29,310 nucleotides of DNA from JAJZQD01 sp021847735 (GTDB lineage Bacteria > Bacillota > Thermincolia > Thermincolales > UBA2595). This document shows, one piece after another, positions 1-7,966 of the stretch. Positions within the stretch are counted from its first letter, which is position 1; each line of letters starts with the position of its first letter. The DNA lies in assembly GCA_027324025.1 (NCBI GenBank), contig DAHVYW010000041.1:1-29310 (forward strand). The letters are read 5' to 3'. Made by a program: the position numbers and the translations under genes. The notes under the pieces were generated by a model that was not told the origin of the DNA, searched no databases, and saw nothing but the letters and a program-made list of their open reading frames with translations.

Positions 1-1536
1 GCCCTGGGTTATGTAAGGGAAATTACGCCCAACCAGTTGAAAGTCCATAAGGATGAAGGATACAGCCTGGGGGACCGATTCGGGCAAGCCGGCCTTGAAA
101 ATATTTACGAAAAGTACTTGAGGGGAAAAGACGGTGACCAGCAGGTAGAAGTCGATAAATCCCAGCGCCCTAAAAAAAATCTGGATATCAGGAGCCCAAT
201 ACCGGGCAACAACCTTGTCCTTAATATTGACTACAAAGTCCAGAAGGCAGCTGAGGAATCCCTTGACCGCACAATGGCGATGCTGCAGAAGGGTAAGTAC
301 CCGGATGCCAAGGCCGGGGCGGTTGTCCTGCTGGATGTCAATACAGGTAAAGTACTTGCCATGGTAAGCAAACCGGGGTATGACCCCAATATTTTCAACG
401 GCAAGATTACACCTGCCCAGAGTGAGGCATTATTCGATTCAAAAAAAACCAACCCGTTTCCGGCCTTTAATAACCGGGCGGTAATGGGTTACGCCCCCGG
501 TTCGACATTTAAAATGGTTACTTCCACGGCGGTGCTGGAATCCAAAAAGGCAACGCTCAACGATACCCTGTATGATCCCGGAACAGTTTTTCTGGCCGGC
601 CGACTTTATCACTGCTGGGCGCCATCGGGGCACGGTACTGTTAATTTGATTAAGGCTATTCAGGTTTCATGCAACGTCTATTTTTATCAGATGGGCCTCA
701 GGGCCGGTGTCGATAACCTTTTCAAGTATGCTCGCGAATATGGTTTAGGCCAAAAAACCGGGATCGACCTGCCAAATGAGAGTGCTGGCCGCGCACCAAG
801 CCCGCAGTGGAAGAAGAATTTAAACGAGGATCACCTTAATCAGAAATATGAAAAGATATATAATGAAATCAGGGCCAGGTATGCCGGGCTGATACAAAAG
901 GCCTCTACCATGAAGGAGCAGAAGAGCCTAACCAGACAAATGAATCAGGAGCTTAACAGGGAGAAAGCCGATTACAAGATTAAGTATCGCTGGAATGTGG
1001 AGTGGCAGCCCTTCGAGACTATTATCATGGCTATAGGACAGGGGTACAATCTTTATACCCCGCTGCAAATGGCCAATTATGTTGCTACTATTGCCAACGG
1101 TGGGACCAGGTATCAGCCTTACCTGGTTGATAAGGTTGTTGATTACAAGGGTAACGTTGTCAAGCAATTTGATAAACACGCCGTCGGCCGTGCCAACGTC
1201 AGTCCGGCAACCCTTGCCGCAGTCCGGAAAGGGATGAGCCTTGTAACCCAGCCCGGAGGTACTGCCGGGGGGATTTTCGCCGGGTTTCCCGTCCAGGTTG
1301 CCGGTAAAACCGGTACAGCCCAGACCGGAAAGGACAAAAACGGTAACGACAAGCCAACCCATGGGTGGTTTGTAGGATTTGCCCCTTATGATAAACCTCA
1401 GGTGGCCGTTGCAGCTATTGTTGAGTACGGCGGCCACGGCGGAAGCTCTGCCGGTCTTGTCGCCAAGGATGTCTTAGCTGCCTATTTCAGTGTTGACAAG
1501 TCACAGGTCAATATGGGCGGGGTGTCAGACGAGTAA
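1..1536 (+). CDS. mrdA: Penicillin-binding protein 2 (elongasome transpeptidase), 5' end missing
   Basis: The reading frame is open from base 1, so the gene begins before the window; 511 codons are visible. It is a class B penicillin-binding protein, the D,D-transpeptidase that cross-links peptidoglycan during lateral wall growth with the SEDS polymerase RodA (encoded at 3487). The three active-site motifs are present in order: SxxK as STFK (nucleophile Ser at nt 502-504), SxN as SCN (nt 667-675), and KTGT (from nt 1306). The start of the fragment (ALGYVREI) lies in the pedestal region before the transpeptidase domain; the N-terminal membrane anchor is outside the window. An unusual Lys/Glu-rich, probably helical insert of about 64 residues (nt 811-1002) sits between the SxN and KTGT motifs. 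The assignment to PBP2 rather than a divisome PBP rests on similarity and on the rodA/min context. Confidence 0.93.
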   Translation, partial: ALGYVREITPNQLKVHKDEGYSLGDRFGQAGLENIYEKYLRGKDGDQQVEVDKSQRPKKNLDIRSPIPGNNLVLNIDYKVQKAAEESLDRTMAMLQKGKYPDAKAGAVVLLDVNTGKVLAMVSKPGYDPNIFNGKITPAQSEALFDSKKTNPFPAFNNRAVMGYAPGSTFKMVTSTAVLESKKATLNDTLYDPGTVFLAGRLYHCWAPSGHGTVNLIKAIQVSCNVYFYQMGLRAGVDNLFKYAREYGLGQKTGIDLPNESAGRAPSPQWKKNLNEDHLNQKYEKIYNEIRARYAGLIQKASTMKEQKSLTRQMNQELNREKADYKIKYRWNVEWQPFETIIMAIGQGYNLYTPLQMANYVATIANGGTRYQPYLVDKVVDYKGNVVKQFDKHAVGRANVSPATLAAVRKGMSLVTQPGGTAGGIFAGFPVQVAGKTGTAQTGKDKNGNDKPTHGWFVGFAPYDKPQVAVAAIVEYGGHGGSSAGLVAKDVLAAYFSVDKSQVNMGGVSDE

Positions 1537-1562
1537 ATATTGTTTTTGTCTAATTATTCAAG

Positions 1563-1593
1563 AAAAACGGGGGAAAAAGACCCCGTTTTTTTT
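1563..1593 (+). terminator. Rho-independent terminator after mrdA
   Basis: A perfect 10-bp stem (AAAAACGGGG paired with CCCCGTTTTT) with an 8-base loop is followed by a T run. It lies 27 bases past the mrdA stop and separates mrdA from the min genes. Confidence 0.9.
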
Positions 1594-1689
1594 ATTTGCA
1601 CGGCAGGATTTAACTACCTTTTGTAGAATTTAAAACCAAAGATTTAAGGATGGTAAGGGTCTAATGTAAGACCCAGGGGGAGATCAATT

Positions 1690-2262
1690 TTGAAGAAAAC
1701 TAAGGGTTCTAAAGGTAAGAAACTTTTTGTGAAAAAAGAGGGTGCAGCAGCTGAAGGGGCGGCACTGGATACAGCTGTTGAATCATTGGATGAAGAAGAT
1801 GCCGGCAGGATAGAGTTCGAGGAAGTTGAAAACCCCGTTGAGACGGAAGCACCGGCACACCTGCCTTTAGCAAGAAAGGAATCCTGGCAGCAGTCTTTTG
1901 CCGATGATAATACAATCTTAGTAAAAAGGACAGTAAGGTCAGGCCAATGTATTCAATTTGACGGAAACGTGGTAGTAATGGGGGATGTTAACCCCGGTTC
2001 GGAAATAATCGCGTCAGGAAATATTGTTGTAATGGGAGCCCTGAGGGGGGTAGTCCACGCAGGAGCTACAGGGAACGAGGAAGCAACTGTTTCGGCTTTC
2101 AAACTCCAGCCTACCCAACTTCGAATTGCCAATCATATTACCAGACCACCTGATGGTGACTATGCGGCACCCGAGCACCCGGAGATAGCCAGGATAAAGG
2201 ACGGTGTCGTGGTAATTGAGGTGTATCAATTGGGTCAGGACAGACAAATAAAGATTTGCTGA
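1690..2262 (+). CDS. minC: Septum site-determining protein MinC, with atypical N-terminus
   Basis: MinC inhibits FtsZ polymerisation away from midcell and is carried to the membrane by MinD. The C-terminal MinC domain is clear from about residue 75 to 190: short beta-helix repeats such as GNVVVMGDVNPGSEI and GNIVVMGALRGVVHAG, followed by the conserved FKLQPTQLRIA segment. This domain dimerises and binds MinD. The first 70 or so residues are Lys-rich then acidic (KKTKGSKGKK, then an E/D-rich stretch) and do not resemble the usual N-terminal FtsZ-binding domain, so the 190-residue protein is shorter than typical MinC (about 220-230). The TTG start is preceded by GGGGGAG at suitable spacing. No room for a longer N-terminus exists, because a terminator lies just upstream. 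minD follows after 24 bases. Confidence 0.88.
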   Translation: MKKTKGSKGKKLFVKKEGAAAEGAALDTAVESLDEEDAGRIEFEEVENPVETEAPAHLPLARKESWQQSFADDNTILVKRTVRSGQCIQFDGNVVVMGDVNPGSEIIASGNIVVMGALRGVVHAGATGNEEATVSAFKLQPTQLRIANHITRPPDGDYAAPEHPEIARIKDGVVVIEVYQLGQDRQIKIC

Positions 2263-2286
2263 GATTAAGAAAGAGGAGGACAAATC

Positions 2287-3081
2287 ATGGGAGAAATCAT
2301 TGTAATTACCTCTGGAAAGGGAGGCGTCGGGAAAACCACCACTACTGCCAATATTGGAACAGGCCTGGCGGCATTGGGCCACAAGGTGGTACTGGTGGAT
2401 ACTGATATAGGTCTGCGTAACCTGGATGTCGTGATGGGGCTGGAAAACAGAATCGTGTATGACCTAGTAGACGTTACCCATGGGAACTGCCGGATGAAGC
2501 AGGCCCTGATTAAGGATAAGCGTTTCGAAGGATTATACCTCTTGCCGGCTGCGCAAACCAAGGACAAGACTGCAGTGACACCTGATCAAATGCGCGACCT
2601 AAGCGGCGAGTTGAAAAAGGAATTTGATTATGTAATTATTGACTGCCCGGCCGGCATAGAACAGGGGTTTAAAAACGCTATTGCAGGTGCCGAAAGTGCA
2701 ATTGTTGTTACTACTCCGGAGGTATCGGCAGTTCGTGACGCTGACCGGATTATCGGTTTACTGGAAGCCGCAGAACTCCGGGACCCCAAGCTTATCGTAA
2801 ACAGGTTAAGGCCTCAGATGGTGAAAAGGGGAGATATGATGAGCATTGACGATATCATCGATATTCTCGCCATTCAACTGTTGGGGGTTGTTCCCGAAGA
2901 CGAGATGATTGTAGTGACCACCAATAAGGGTGAGCCTGCCGTTCTCGATAACAACTCCAAAGCAGGACAAGCATACCGGAATATGGCCAGAAGAATTACC
3001 GGTGAGGACATACCGTTAATGGACCTTGACGCTGACACCGGATTTATGAATAAGCTGAAAAAACTTATCGGTTTTAAGTAA
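2287..3081 (+). CDS. minD: Septum site-determining ATPase MinD
   Basis: MinD is a membrane-associated ParA/MinD-family ATPase that recruits MinC and is released from the membrane by MinE. The 264-residue length is normal. The deviant Walker A motif KGGVGKTT is at residues 11-18, the Asp-containing VLVDTDIGLRNLD segment follows, and the DYVIIDCPAGIE stretch is the Walker B/switch II region. The C-terminus ends in a short amphipathic helix (MNKLKKLIGF) that fits the membrane-targeting sequence. The ATG start has an AAGAGGAGG ribosome binding site. It lies between minC and minE with short gaps, so the three genes are probably co-transcribed. Confidence 0.97.
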   Translation: MGEIIVITSGKGGVGKTTTTANIGTGLAALGHKVVLVDTDIGLRNLDVVMGLENRIVYDLVDVTHGNCRMKQALIKDKRFEGLYLLPAAQTKDKTAVTPDQMRDLSGELKKEFDYVIIDCPAGIEQGFKNAIAGAESAIVVTTPEVSAVRDADRIIGLLEAAELRDPKLIVNRLRPQMVKRGDMMSIDDIIDILAIQLLGVVPEDEMIVVTTNKGEPAVLDNNSKAGQAYRNMARRITGEDIPLMDLDADTGFMNKLKKLIGFK

Positions 3082-3109
3082 GCCGAGTTTGTGAGAGGGG
3101 GAACTGGAC

Positions 3110-3397
3110 TTGCTGGAATTTTTATTAAGGATTCTCGGAAAAGAAAATGTCTCCAGTAAAAACGTGGCCAAGGAAAGACTGCGTCTGGTGTTGGTCCATG
3201 ACCGGGCGGATGTATCGCCGCAGTTGCTTGAAGAATTGAAGGAAGACCTGATAAAGGTTATTTCAAACTATATGGAGATTGACGAAAAGGCCCTGGAGGT
3301 TAACCTCGATACTTCTGACAATACCGTGGCGCTAATTGCCAATATACCGGTTATAAAAATGAAACGTACTGCCAAGAAGACAGAAAAAATTGGGTAA
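3110..3397 (+). CDS. minE: Cell division topological specificity factor MinE
   Basis: MinE stimulates the MinD ATPase and confines MinCD away from the division site. The 95-residue protein has the short amphipathic N-terminus (LEFLLRILG) used for membrane contact, then the conserved AKERLRLVLVHDRAD segment that contacts MinD, then the topological specificity domain (LLEELKEDLIKVISNYMEID). The TTG start follows a GAGAGGGGG ribosome binding site. It is the last gene of the min operon: its stop codon lies inside the terminator hairpin. MinE beside MinCD is typical of many clostridia and absent from Bacillus subtilis, which supports the clostridial assignment. Confidence 0.95.
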   Translation: MLEFLLRILGKENVSSKNVAKERLRLVLVHDRADVSPQLLEELKEDLIKVISNYMEIDEKALEVNLDTSDNTVALIANIPVIKMKRTAKKTEKIG

Positions 3398-3411
3398 AAC
3401 CCAATTTTTTT
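3384..3411 (+). terminator. Rho-independent terminator overlapping the minE stop
   Basis: An 11-bp stem (AAAAAATTGGG with CCCAATTTTTT) and 5-base loop is followed by T residues. The minE stop codon is at the loop edge, so transcription of minCDE should end here. Confidence 0.88.
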
Positions 3412-3426
3412 GCTTTCAGTGGAATG

Positions 3427-3454
3427 TGGACTTTGGTTTAATAAATGATATAAT
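3427..3454 (+). promoter_or_regulatory. Probable sigma-A promoter for rodA
   Basis: A perfect -10 box TATAAT (3449-3454) lies 32 bases before the rodA start, with a weaker -35 candidate TGGACT (3427-3432) at 16 bp. It follows directly on the min terminator, as expected for a new transcription unit. Confidence 0.6.
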
Positions 3455-3486
3455 TGAAGATAGATTGACGGAAAGAGGCGACAAAG

Positions 3487-4623
3487 TTGATTGACCGCAG
3501 GACTTTGAAGAAATTTGATTTCATCCTTTTTATTGTAACAGTTTTAATAATTTTGTTTGGCCTTCTAACCCTGAGCAGTGCTACCCATGCCACTATGACG
3601 AGGGGCGGCGACACTTTGGCTTACGTTAAAAAACAAGCCATGTGGTTTATCCTGGGACTGGCAGCGATAACTGCAATTCTAAAAATTGATTATGAGGGCT
3701 TTACTAAGTATTCAAAATTAATCTATGTTGTCAACGTCGGGCTCCTTCTGGCAGTAAGGTTTGTGGGCAAAACCCAGAACGGTGCCCAGTCATGGATTCC
3801 CATCGGGCCATTTTATTTCCAGCCATCCGAATTTGCGAAAATTTTTATGATTATAACCTTTGCGGTTTACCTGTCGAACAGGGAAGGAAAATTAAACAGG
3901 TTTCGTGATTTACTGCCGACTTTTGTTTTTTTCGGAATTCCGATGTTTTTGATCATAAAACAGCCGGACCTGGGGACAGCCCTGGTTTTTATTGCAATTT
4001 ATTTTGGCATGTTGTTTATAGCAGGGGCCAGGCCGAGAAACCTTATTATTCTGGTATTAGCAGGAGCGCTGGCTGTTGGGGGCGTACTTACAGCACAACT
4101 TGGCTTTGGGTTGGACAAACCCCTTAAACCGTACCAACTGGACCGCCTGACAATCTTTGTGGATCCGTATAAAGACCCGCGGGGCGCGGGGTATCATGTC
4201 ATCCAGTCACAAGTGGCCCTCGGTTCGGGAGGGGTATGGGGTAAAGGCTTATACAGAGGTACCCAGACCCAGTTGAACTTTTTGCCCGAACAGAAGAATG
4301 ACTTTATATTTTCGGTAGTTGGAGAGGAGTTCGGTTTTGTAGGGTCTGCAATTCTTCTAATCCTGTTTTATATCTTTGTGCAGCGAGGGATTAAAATTGC
4401 CATGGGTTCAAAGGACATGCTGGGCACTCTATTGGCAACCGGCATTGTTTCAATGTTGGTATTTCACCTATTAGTCAATGTAGGTATGGCAGCAGGGATT
4501 ATGCCCATAACCGGCATACCCCTGCCGTTTTTCAGCTACGGGGGCAGTTCAATGCTTTCTAATCTGATGGGGGTCGGAATATTGATGAATGTGCACATGA
4601 GAAGGCAGGTACTGACATTTTAG
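3487..4623 (+). CDS. rodA: RodA, SEDS-family peptidoglycan glycosyltransferase
   Basis: RodA polymerises lipid II into glycan strands for lateral wall growth and works with PBP2 (mrdA at the left edge). The 378-residue protein is hydrophobic throughout, with about ten membrane segments. Characteristic SEDS stretches are visible: FGLLTLSSAT in the first helix, QPSEFAKI, KQPDLGTALV, the extracellular YQLDRLTIFVDP to GSGGVWGKG loop that contains the conserved acidic residues, FSVVGEEFGFVGS, and the C-terminal GIPLPFFSYGGSS signature. RodA rather than FtsW or SpoVE is inferred from the neighbouring mrdA and min genes. The TTG start has an AAAGAGGCGAC region upstream as a moderate ribosome binding site. 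Confidence 0.94.
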   Translation: MIDRRTLKKFDFILFIVTVLIILFGLLTLSSATHATMTRGGDTLAYVKKQAMWFILGLAAITAILKIDYEGFTKYSKLIYVVNVGLLLAVRFVGKTQNGAQSWIPIGPFYFQPSEFAKIFMIITFAVYLSNREGKLNRFRDLLPTFVFFGIPMFLIIKQPDLGTALVFIAIYFGMLFIAGARPRNLIILVLAGALAVGGVLTAQLGFGLDKPLKPYQLDRLTIFVDPYKDPRGAGYHVIQSQVALGSGGVWGKGLYRGTQTQLNFLPEQKNDFIFSVVGEEFGFVGSAILLILFYIFVQRGIKIAMGSKDMLGTLLATGIVSMLVFHLLVNVGMAAGIMPITGIPLPFFSYGGSSMLSNLMGVGILMNVHMRRQVLTF

Positions 4624-4657
4624 GTGTTAGTTGTAATAAAACCTTAAAGCTTTCGGA

Positions 4658-4675
4658 TTATTATTACGATAATAA
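4658..4675 (+). promoter_or_regulatory. AT-rich inverted repeat over a possible -10 box before the fapA-like gene
   Basis: TTATTAT and ATAATAA form a perfect 7-bp inverted repeat around a 4-base centre (4658-4675). A GATAAT -10-like hexamer (4668-4673) lies inside it, with only a poor -35 match upstream. It could be a promoter with an overlapping operator; chance AT-rich symmetry is possible. Confidence 0.35.
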
Positions 4676-4695
4676 AATGAATGATGAAAAAGTTG

Positions 4696-4720
4696 AAAGG
4701 TTATTCCGGTAACCTTTTCT
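4696..4720 (+). terminator. Terminator or attenuator hairpin between rodA and the fapA-like gene
   Basis: AAAGGTTA and TAACCTTT form an 8-bp stem around a 6-base loop (4696-4717), followed by a T/C-rich run. It may simply end rodA transcription. If the upstream AT-rich repeat is a promoter, it would be a leader attenuator. Its position argues against translation starting at the more upstream in-frame ATG (4681). Confidence 0.55.
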
Positions 4721-4767
4721 TTCATTACTCAAGCGTAGGGTTGATAGAAAAGAGGTGTCTCGTAAAA

Positions 4768-6912
4768 ATGCCTTTGGACGGGGTAGTAATTAAAGAGGGC
4801 AAAACAGTCAAGGAAGCCATTAATAAAGCCCTCAGGTCATTAAGTGTTTCCAAGACACAGGCCAACATAGAAATCCTGTCAGAGGGGAGACAAGGTTTCC
4901 TGGGTCTGGGGGCCAGACCTGCCAGAGTAAAGGTTTCCATTAAGGAAGAAGTTGTTGCGGAGCTGAAGCTGAAGGATATCCTAATCGACTTGAACCTTTC
5001 GGACAAGCCCCTCGGGAAACACGAATCACCCAAAGTAATAGATTTAGCCCGTGTCAATGACAACAAGAAGGATAGTCCAAGCGAGGTTTTGGAAAAGAAA
5101 CTCGGTACAGCCGAAATCAAAAACGGCAGTTTGATAATTACCAATCCTGTGAATGAAACCAGGTACGCTGCTATCAAACCGGACAAAAATGTTAAGTTAA
5201 CAGTTAATGGAGAAACTGTTTCTGACGAAACGTGTGTTACTGCCGAAGATGAAATCGAAATTGAGATGTTGGAGGATGAGGTAGTATCCTCGTTGGACCT
5301 GCGTATTTCCAATAACAAGATGAAGGCTGACCTGCGGTTGGTAAGCCAACCCGGTGCGAGATATAGGCTTAGAGACCAGGCGCCGGCAAACAAGTTGGTA
5401 CTGCAGACGGAGCTAGATGGGATAACCGAACAGCCTGAGGTTACTCTCGAACAGGTGAAGGCCTTTTTAGAGGAAAAGAACGTTGTCAAAGGTATTGTCG
5501 AAGAAGCTATACTGAATGTTATTCATCACCCCAACAGCAAAGACACCTTTACGGTTGCCAAGGGTTTGGAGCCTGTTGACGGCGTTAACGGGTATATAAG
5601 ATATCCTTTTCTTGAGAATAAGGATGTCAGTGAAGAAGATAGTCACTTTGACCGAAATAAACTGATATCTGTAAGTCCCGGAGAGGTTGTTGCCATTAAG
5701 GTGCCCCCGCAGGAGGGGCAGGACGGGTGGACCGTGACCGGGGATGTTCTAGCTGCCAAACCACCGACGGATTGCGACATATTTATTAAAACCGGATGCG
5801 AAATCGTTGAGGATGGGCAAAAGGTTATTGCCACTATCTTCGGTAGGCCGGTGATAGAAACCGTTACCAATAAGAGCGTTTTTTACGTAGACCCCATTTA
5901 CGTGGTGAAAGAGGTTAACCTGACGACGGGAAACATTAAATTCGCCGGAGATGTCGAAGTTAAAGGGGATGTGCGTGATGGATGTACGGTGGAAGCCGAT
6001 GGTAACATCCAGGTGATGGGGGATGTGTCCAGGGCAACTTTAAAAGCCGGCGCAAGTGTTGTACTTAATAAGATGGTGCTGGGGAGTACAATTGTAGCAG
6101 GAGGATGTGCTGCCCTATATTCATCGATTTTACCGTTGTTAAAACAAATAAGAGATTTGTTGAAAACGATACATGTTGAAGCCAAACAGGTCAAGGCCAA
6201 GTCTGGGCTTAACGCCTCTGATAAGCAAGCCGTCTCTGACGGCATGGTTGTCCAGTTGATGATAGATTCCAAGTACCGGAGTATTCCTAAAGCTGTAGAA
6301 GAACTGTTGAATACCGTTCACGGCTCCAACGTATCTGTGCATGAAGAGGTATTGAGTTTTGTGGAATCACTACATAAGAATCTATGCGGACTCGGTGCAG
6401 TGCGGATTCAAAGTATTGATTTCCTGGAAGAACTGTATAGGGTGTTGGAAGAGGTAATCAAGATGGTGAAAACCCTTATGAGAAGGGCGGACTACACCAA
6501 GGTAAGGTATGTTCAAAACTGTTCTCTTCTCTCCAGCGGTGATGTTATTGTGGAGGGCCAGGGATGTTATATTTCTTCTATCAGAGCAGGAGGAGACGTT
6601 ATAGTCTGCGGGAAACCCGGTGTAGCCAGGGGAGTGAAAATAGTTGCAGAAGGAAATATTATTGTCAACGACCTGGGCTCGGATTTTGATACCCAGACCT
6701 CCGTCAGAACCGGGGACGGCGGCAAAGTGACAGCCGAACTCATACACCCTGATGTGTTAATTCAAATTGGAAAAGAGAAATTCAGGGTCGATAAGGCTTC
6801 CCGGAGCTTTAACGCCTATCTTGATTACGAAGGCAAACTGATAGTGGACAGGTTGTCGGCAGAGGTAAAAACTCAGGAGAAAACCGACAATGCGAGAAAG
6901 GAACGGGGTTGA
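4768..6912 (+). CDS. Jag_N plus FapA-like (DUF342) polymerising-type protein
   Basis: The 714-residue protein begins with a Jag_N-type domain (VVIKEGKTVKEAINKAL, then ILSEGRQGFLGLGARPARV), as at the N-terminus of the RNA-binding protein Jag/KhpB. A long FapA/DUF342 region follows, with beta-helix-like repeats such as GNIKFAGDVEVKGDV and GNIQVMGDVSRATLKAGA. A helical segment (around nt 6120-6480) interrupts the helix, and further repeats come after it. FapA-family proteins are poorly understood; some affect flagellar assembly or polar localisation, but no flagellar gene lies nearby. I chose ATG 4768 over the in-frame ATG 4681 because AGAGGTG precedes it, the Jag_N domain starts right after it, and a terminator-like hairpin lies inside the longer version. 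The exact role is unknown. Confidence 0.82.
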   Translation: MPLDGVVIKEGKTVKEAINKALRSLSVSKTQANIEILSEGRQGFLGLGARPARVKVSIKEEVVAELKLKDILIDLNLSDKPLGKHESPKVIDLARVNDNKKDSPSEVLEKKLGTAEIKNGSLIITNPVNETRYAAIKPDKNVKLTVNGETVSDETCVTAEDEIEIEMLEDEVVSSLDLRISNNKMKADLRLVSQPGARYRLRDQAPANKLVLQTELDGITEQPEVTLEQVKAFLEEKNVVKGIVEEAILNVIHHPNSKDTFTVAKGLEPVDGVNGYIRYPFLENKDVSEEDSHFDRNKLISVSPGEVVAIKVPPQEGQDGWTVTGDVLAAKPPTDCDIFIKTGCEIVEDGQKVIATIFGRPVIETVTNKSVFYVDPIYVVKEVNLTTGNIKFAGDVEVKGDVRDGCTVEADGNIQVMGDVSRATLKAGASVVLNKMVLGSTIVAGGCAALYSSILPLLKQIRDLLKTIHVEAKQVKAKSGLNASDKQAVSDGMVVQLMIDSKYRSIPKAVEELLNTVHGSNVSVHEEVLSFVESLHKNLCGLGAVRIQSIDFLEELYRVLEEVIKMVKTLMRRADYTKVRYVQNCSLLSSGDVIVEGQGCYISSIRAGGDVIVCGKPGVARGVKIVAEGNIIVNDLGSDFDTQTSVRTGDGGKVTAELIHPDVLIQIGKEKFRVDKASRSFNAYLDYEGKLIVDRLSAEVKTQEKTDNARKERG

Positions 6913-6980
6913 CAAGGGAGTGACAAAATCCAACCTAACCCCGGAGTACATGAAGGGTCAGAATACAGATTTATTTGCTG

Positions 6981-7008
6981 AAGACAGGCTATCCAGCCTG
7001 TCTTTTTA
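6981..7008 (+). terminator. Rho-independent terminator after the fapA-like gene
   Basis: A perfect 10-bp stem (AAGACAGGCT with AGCCTGTCTT) and 4-base loop ATCC is followed by TTTT. It lies about 70 bases beyond the stop codon. Confidence 0.9.
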
Positions 7009-7099
7009 ATAGTATCTAGCGTACTTATAGAATTTGAAGTTTCAGAAGACCTTACTGTGACAACGAGCAGTACAGACATGGGGGAAGTCAAACTGCTTG

Positions 7100-7136
7100 T
7101 CATACTTTTTGCCCTTGACCAATATACTTATACAAG
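7100..7136 (+). promoter_or_regulatory. Possible sigma-E-type promoter before spoIVFA
   Basis: TCATACT (7100-7106) resembles the -35 element of mother-cell sigma-E promoters. TATACTTA is 15-16 bases downstream and an overlapping TATACAAG is further on; both resemble the -10 CATACAMT type only partly. In Bacillus subtilis spoIVF is sigma-E controlled, which motivates the search. The match is imperfect. TTGACC (7115-7120) is an alternative vegetative -35 but lacks a good -10. Confidence 0.33.
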
Positions 7137-7165
7137 ATTAAAGATGTCCCTGGAGGTTGAGGTCA

Positions 7166-7966
7166 ATGAAAATAAATATCGGTCCCAAAGCAAAGGACAG
7201 CCCACAGGATTTGGATTACCTGTACGAGAATTACCGCCCGGCAAAAAGCGGGGGGCCTGCCAACTTTTACAAAAGTGGCGGCAGGGAACATAAATGGATA
7301 TTTCAATTGCTGGCCTCGGGAGCAATTCTCCTGGTAATCCTTGGCCTGTTTAAGGCAAATATCCCTTTTACCGGGGCCTTGAAAAACGGTGTCAAATATT
7401 TGCTGACCTCAGAAACAGACTTTCGACCGGCCTTCCATCAGGTAGTTGAACTGGCTGTCCAGGTGGGCAATGTGGAACTACCGGTGGCTGACGATGTCCC
7501 TTCGTCTACCAAAACGGCTATCACGGAGGTCCCGCCAGGAACATTGCTGTTGCTGCCTGTGTCAGGTAATGTAATTAATACATATGGCTGGCTCGTTGAC
7601 CCCAGGGAAAATTTGCAAAAGTTCCATGAAGGGGTGGACATTGCCGCCCCGGTGGGTACGGGGGTTAAGGCATCCGCAGACGGTAAGGTCATCGATATCG
7701 GAGAGAACAGCGGTCTGGGTAAATATGTCCTCGTTAAGAATCTCACCGGCGAGCTGGTACGCTACGCACACCTTTCTGAGGTTCTGGTACAAAAGGAACA
7801 ACAGCTAAAGGCCGGGAACATAATTGCTAAAACGGGCGTCCTGGGGGACAGTGAACCCCATCTGCATTTTGAAGTAATTGTCAATGGCAGGCCGGTTGAC
7901 CCGCTGTCCAGGCTGGGGGTTGACTTTACCAGAACAGATGGCACGAACAGATCTGATGGAAAATGA
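7166..7966 (+). CDS. spoIVFA: SpoIVFA-like M23/LytM peptidase-domain protein
   Basis: SpoIVFA is the membrane partner that holds and inhibits the intramembrane protease SpoIVFB in the mother cell until signals from the forespore arrive. The 266-residue protein has a soluble N-terminus, one membrane segment (about residues 45-62, WIFQLLASGAILLVILGLF) and a C-terminal LytM/M23 domain. Metal-binding motifs appear intact: HEGVDIAAP (H and D) and PHLHFEV (HxH), whereas the Bacillus protein is regarded as degenerate. ATG 7166 was chosen over TTG 7157 because TGGAGG (7151-7156) is correctly spaced for it. The stop overlaps the spoIVFB start by 4 bases, implying translational coupling. The name rests mainly on that coupling; a general M23 peptidase is the alternative. 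Confidence 0.82.
   Translation: MKINIGPKAKDSPQDLDYLYENYRPAKSGGPANFYKSGGREHKWIFQLLASGAILLVILGLFKANIPFTGALKNGVKYLLTSETDFRPAFHQVVELAVQVGNVELPVADDVPSSTKTAITEVPPGTLLLLPVSGNVINTYGWLVDPRENLQKFHEGVDIAAPVGTGVKASADGKVIDIGENSGLGKYVLVKNLTGELVRYAHLSEVLVQKEQQLKAGNIIAKTGVLGDSEPHLHFEVIVNGRPVDPLSRLGVDFTRTDGTNRSDGK

Noticed and set aside
4681..4767. Upstream in-frame ATG extending the FapA-like protein by 29 residues
   Set aside because: No ribosome binding site; a terminator-like hairpin falls inside it, and the Jag_N domain starts at 4768.
4725..5489. Long minus-strand open frame (254 codons) antisense to the FapA-like gene
   Set aside because: Serine/leucine-rich composition typical of the antisense shadow of a real gene, with no domain or start signal.
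7057..7293. 78-codon + strand frame upstream of and overlapping spoIVFA
   Set aside because: It overlaps the spoIVFA start in another frame and has no recognisable features.
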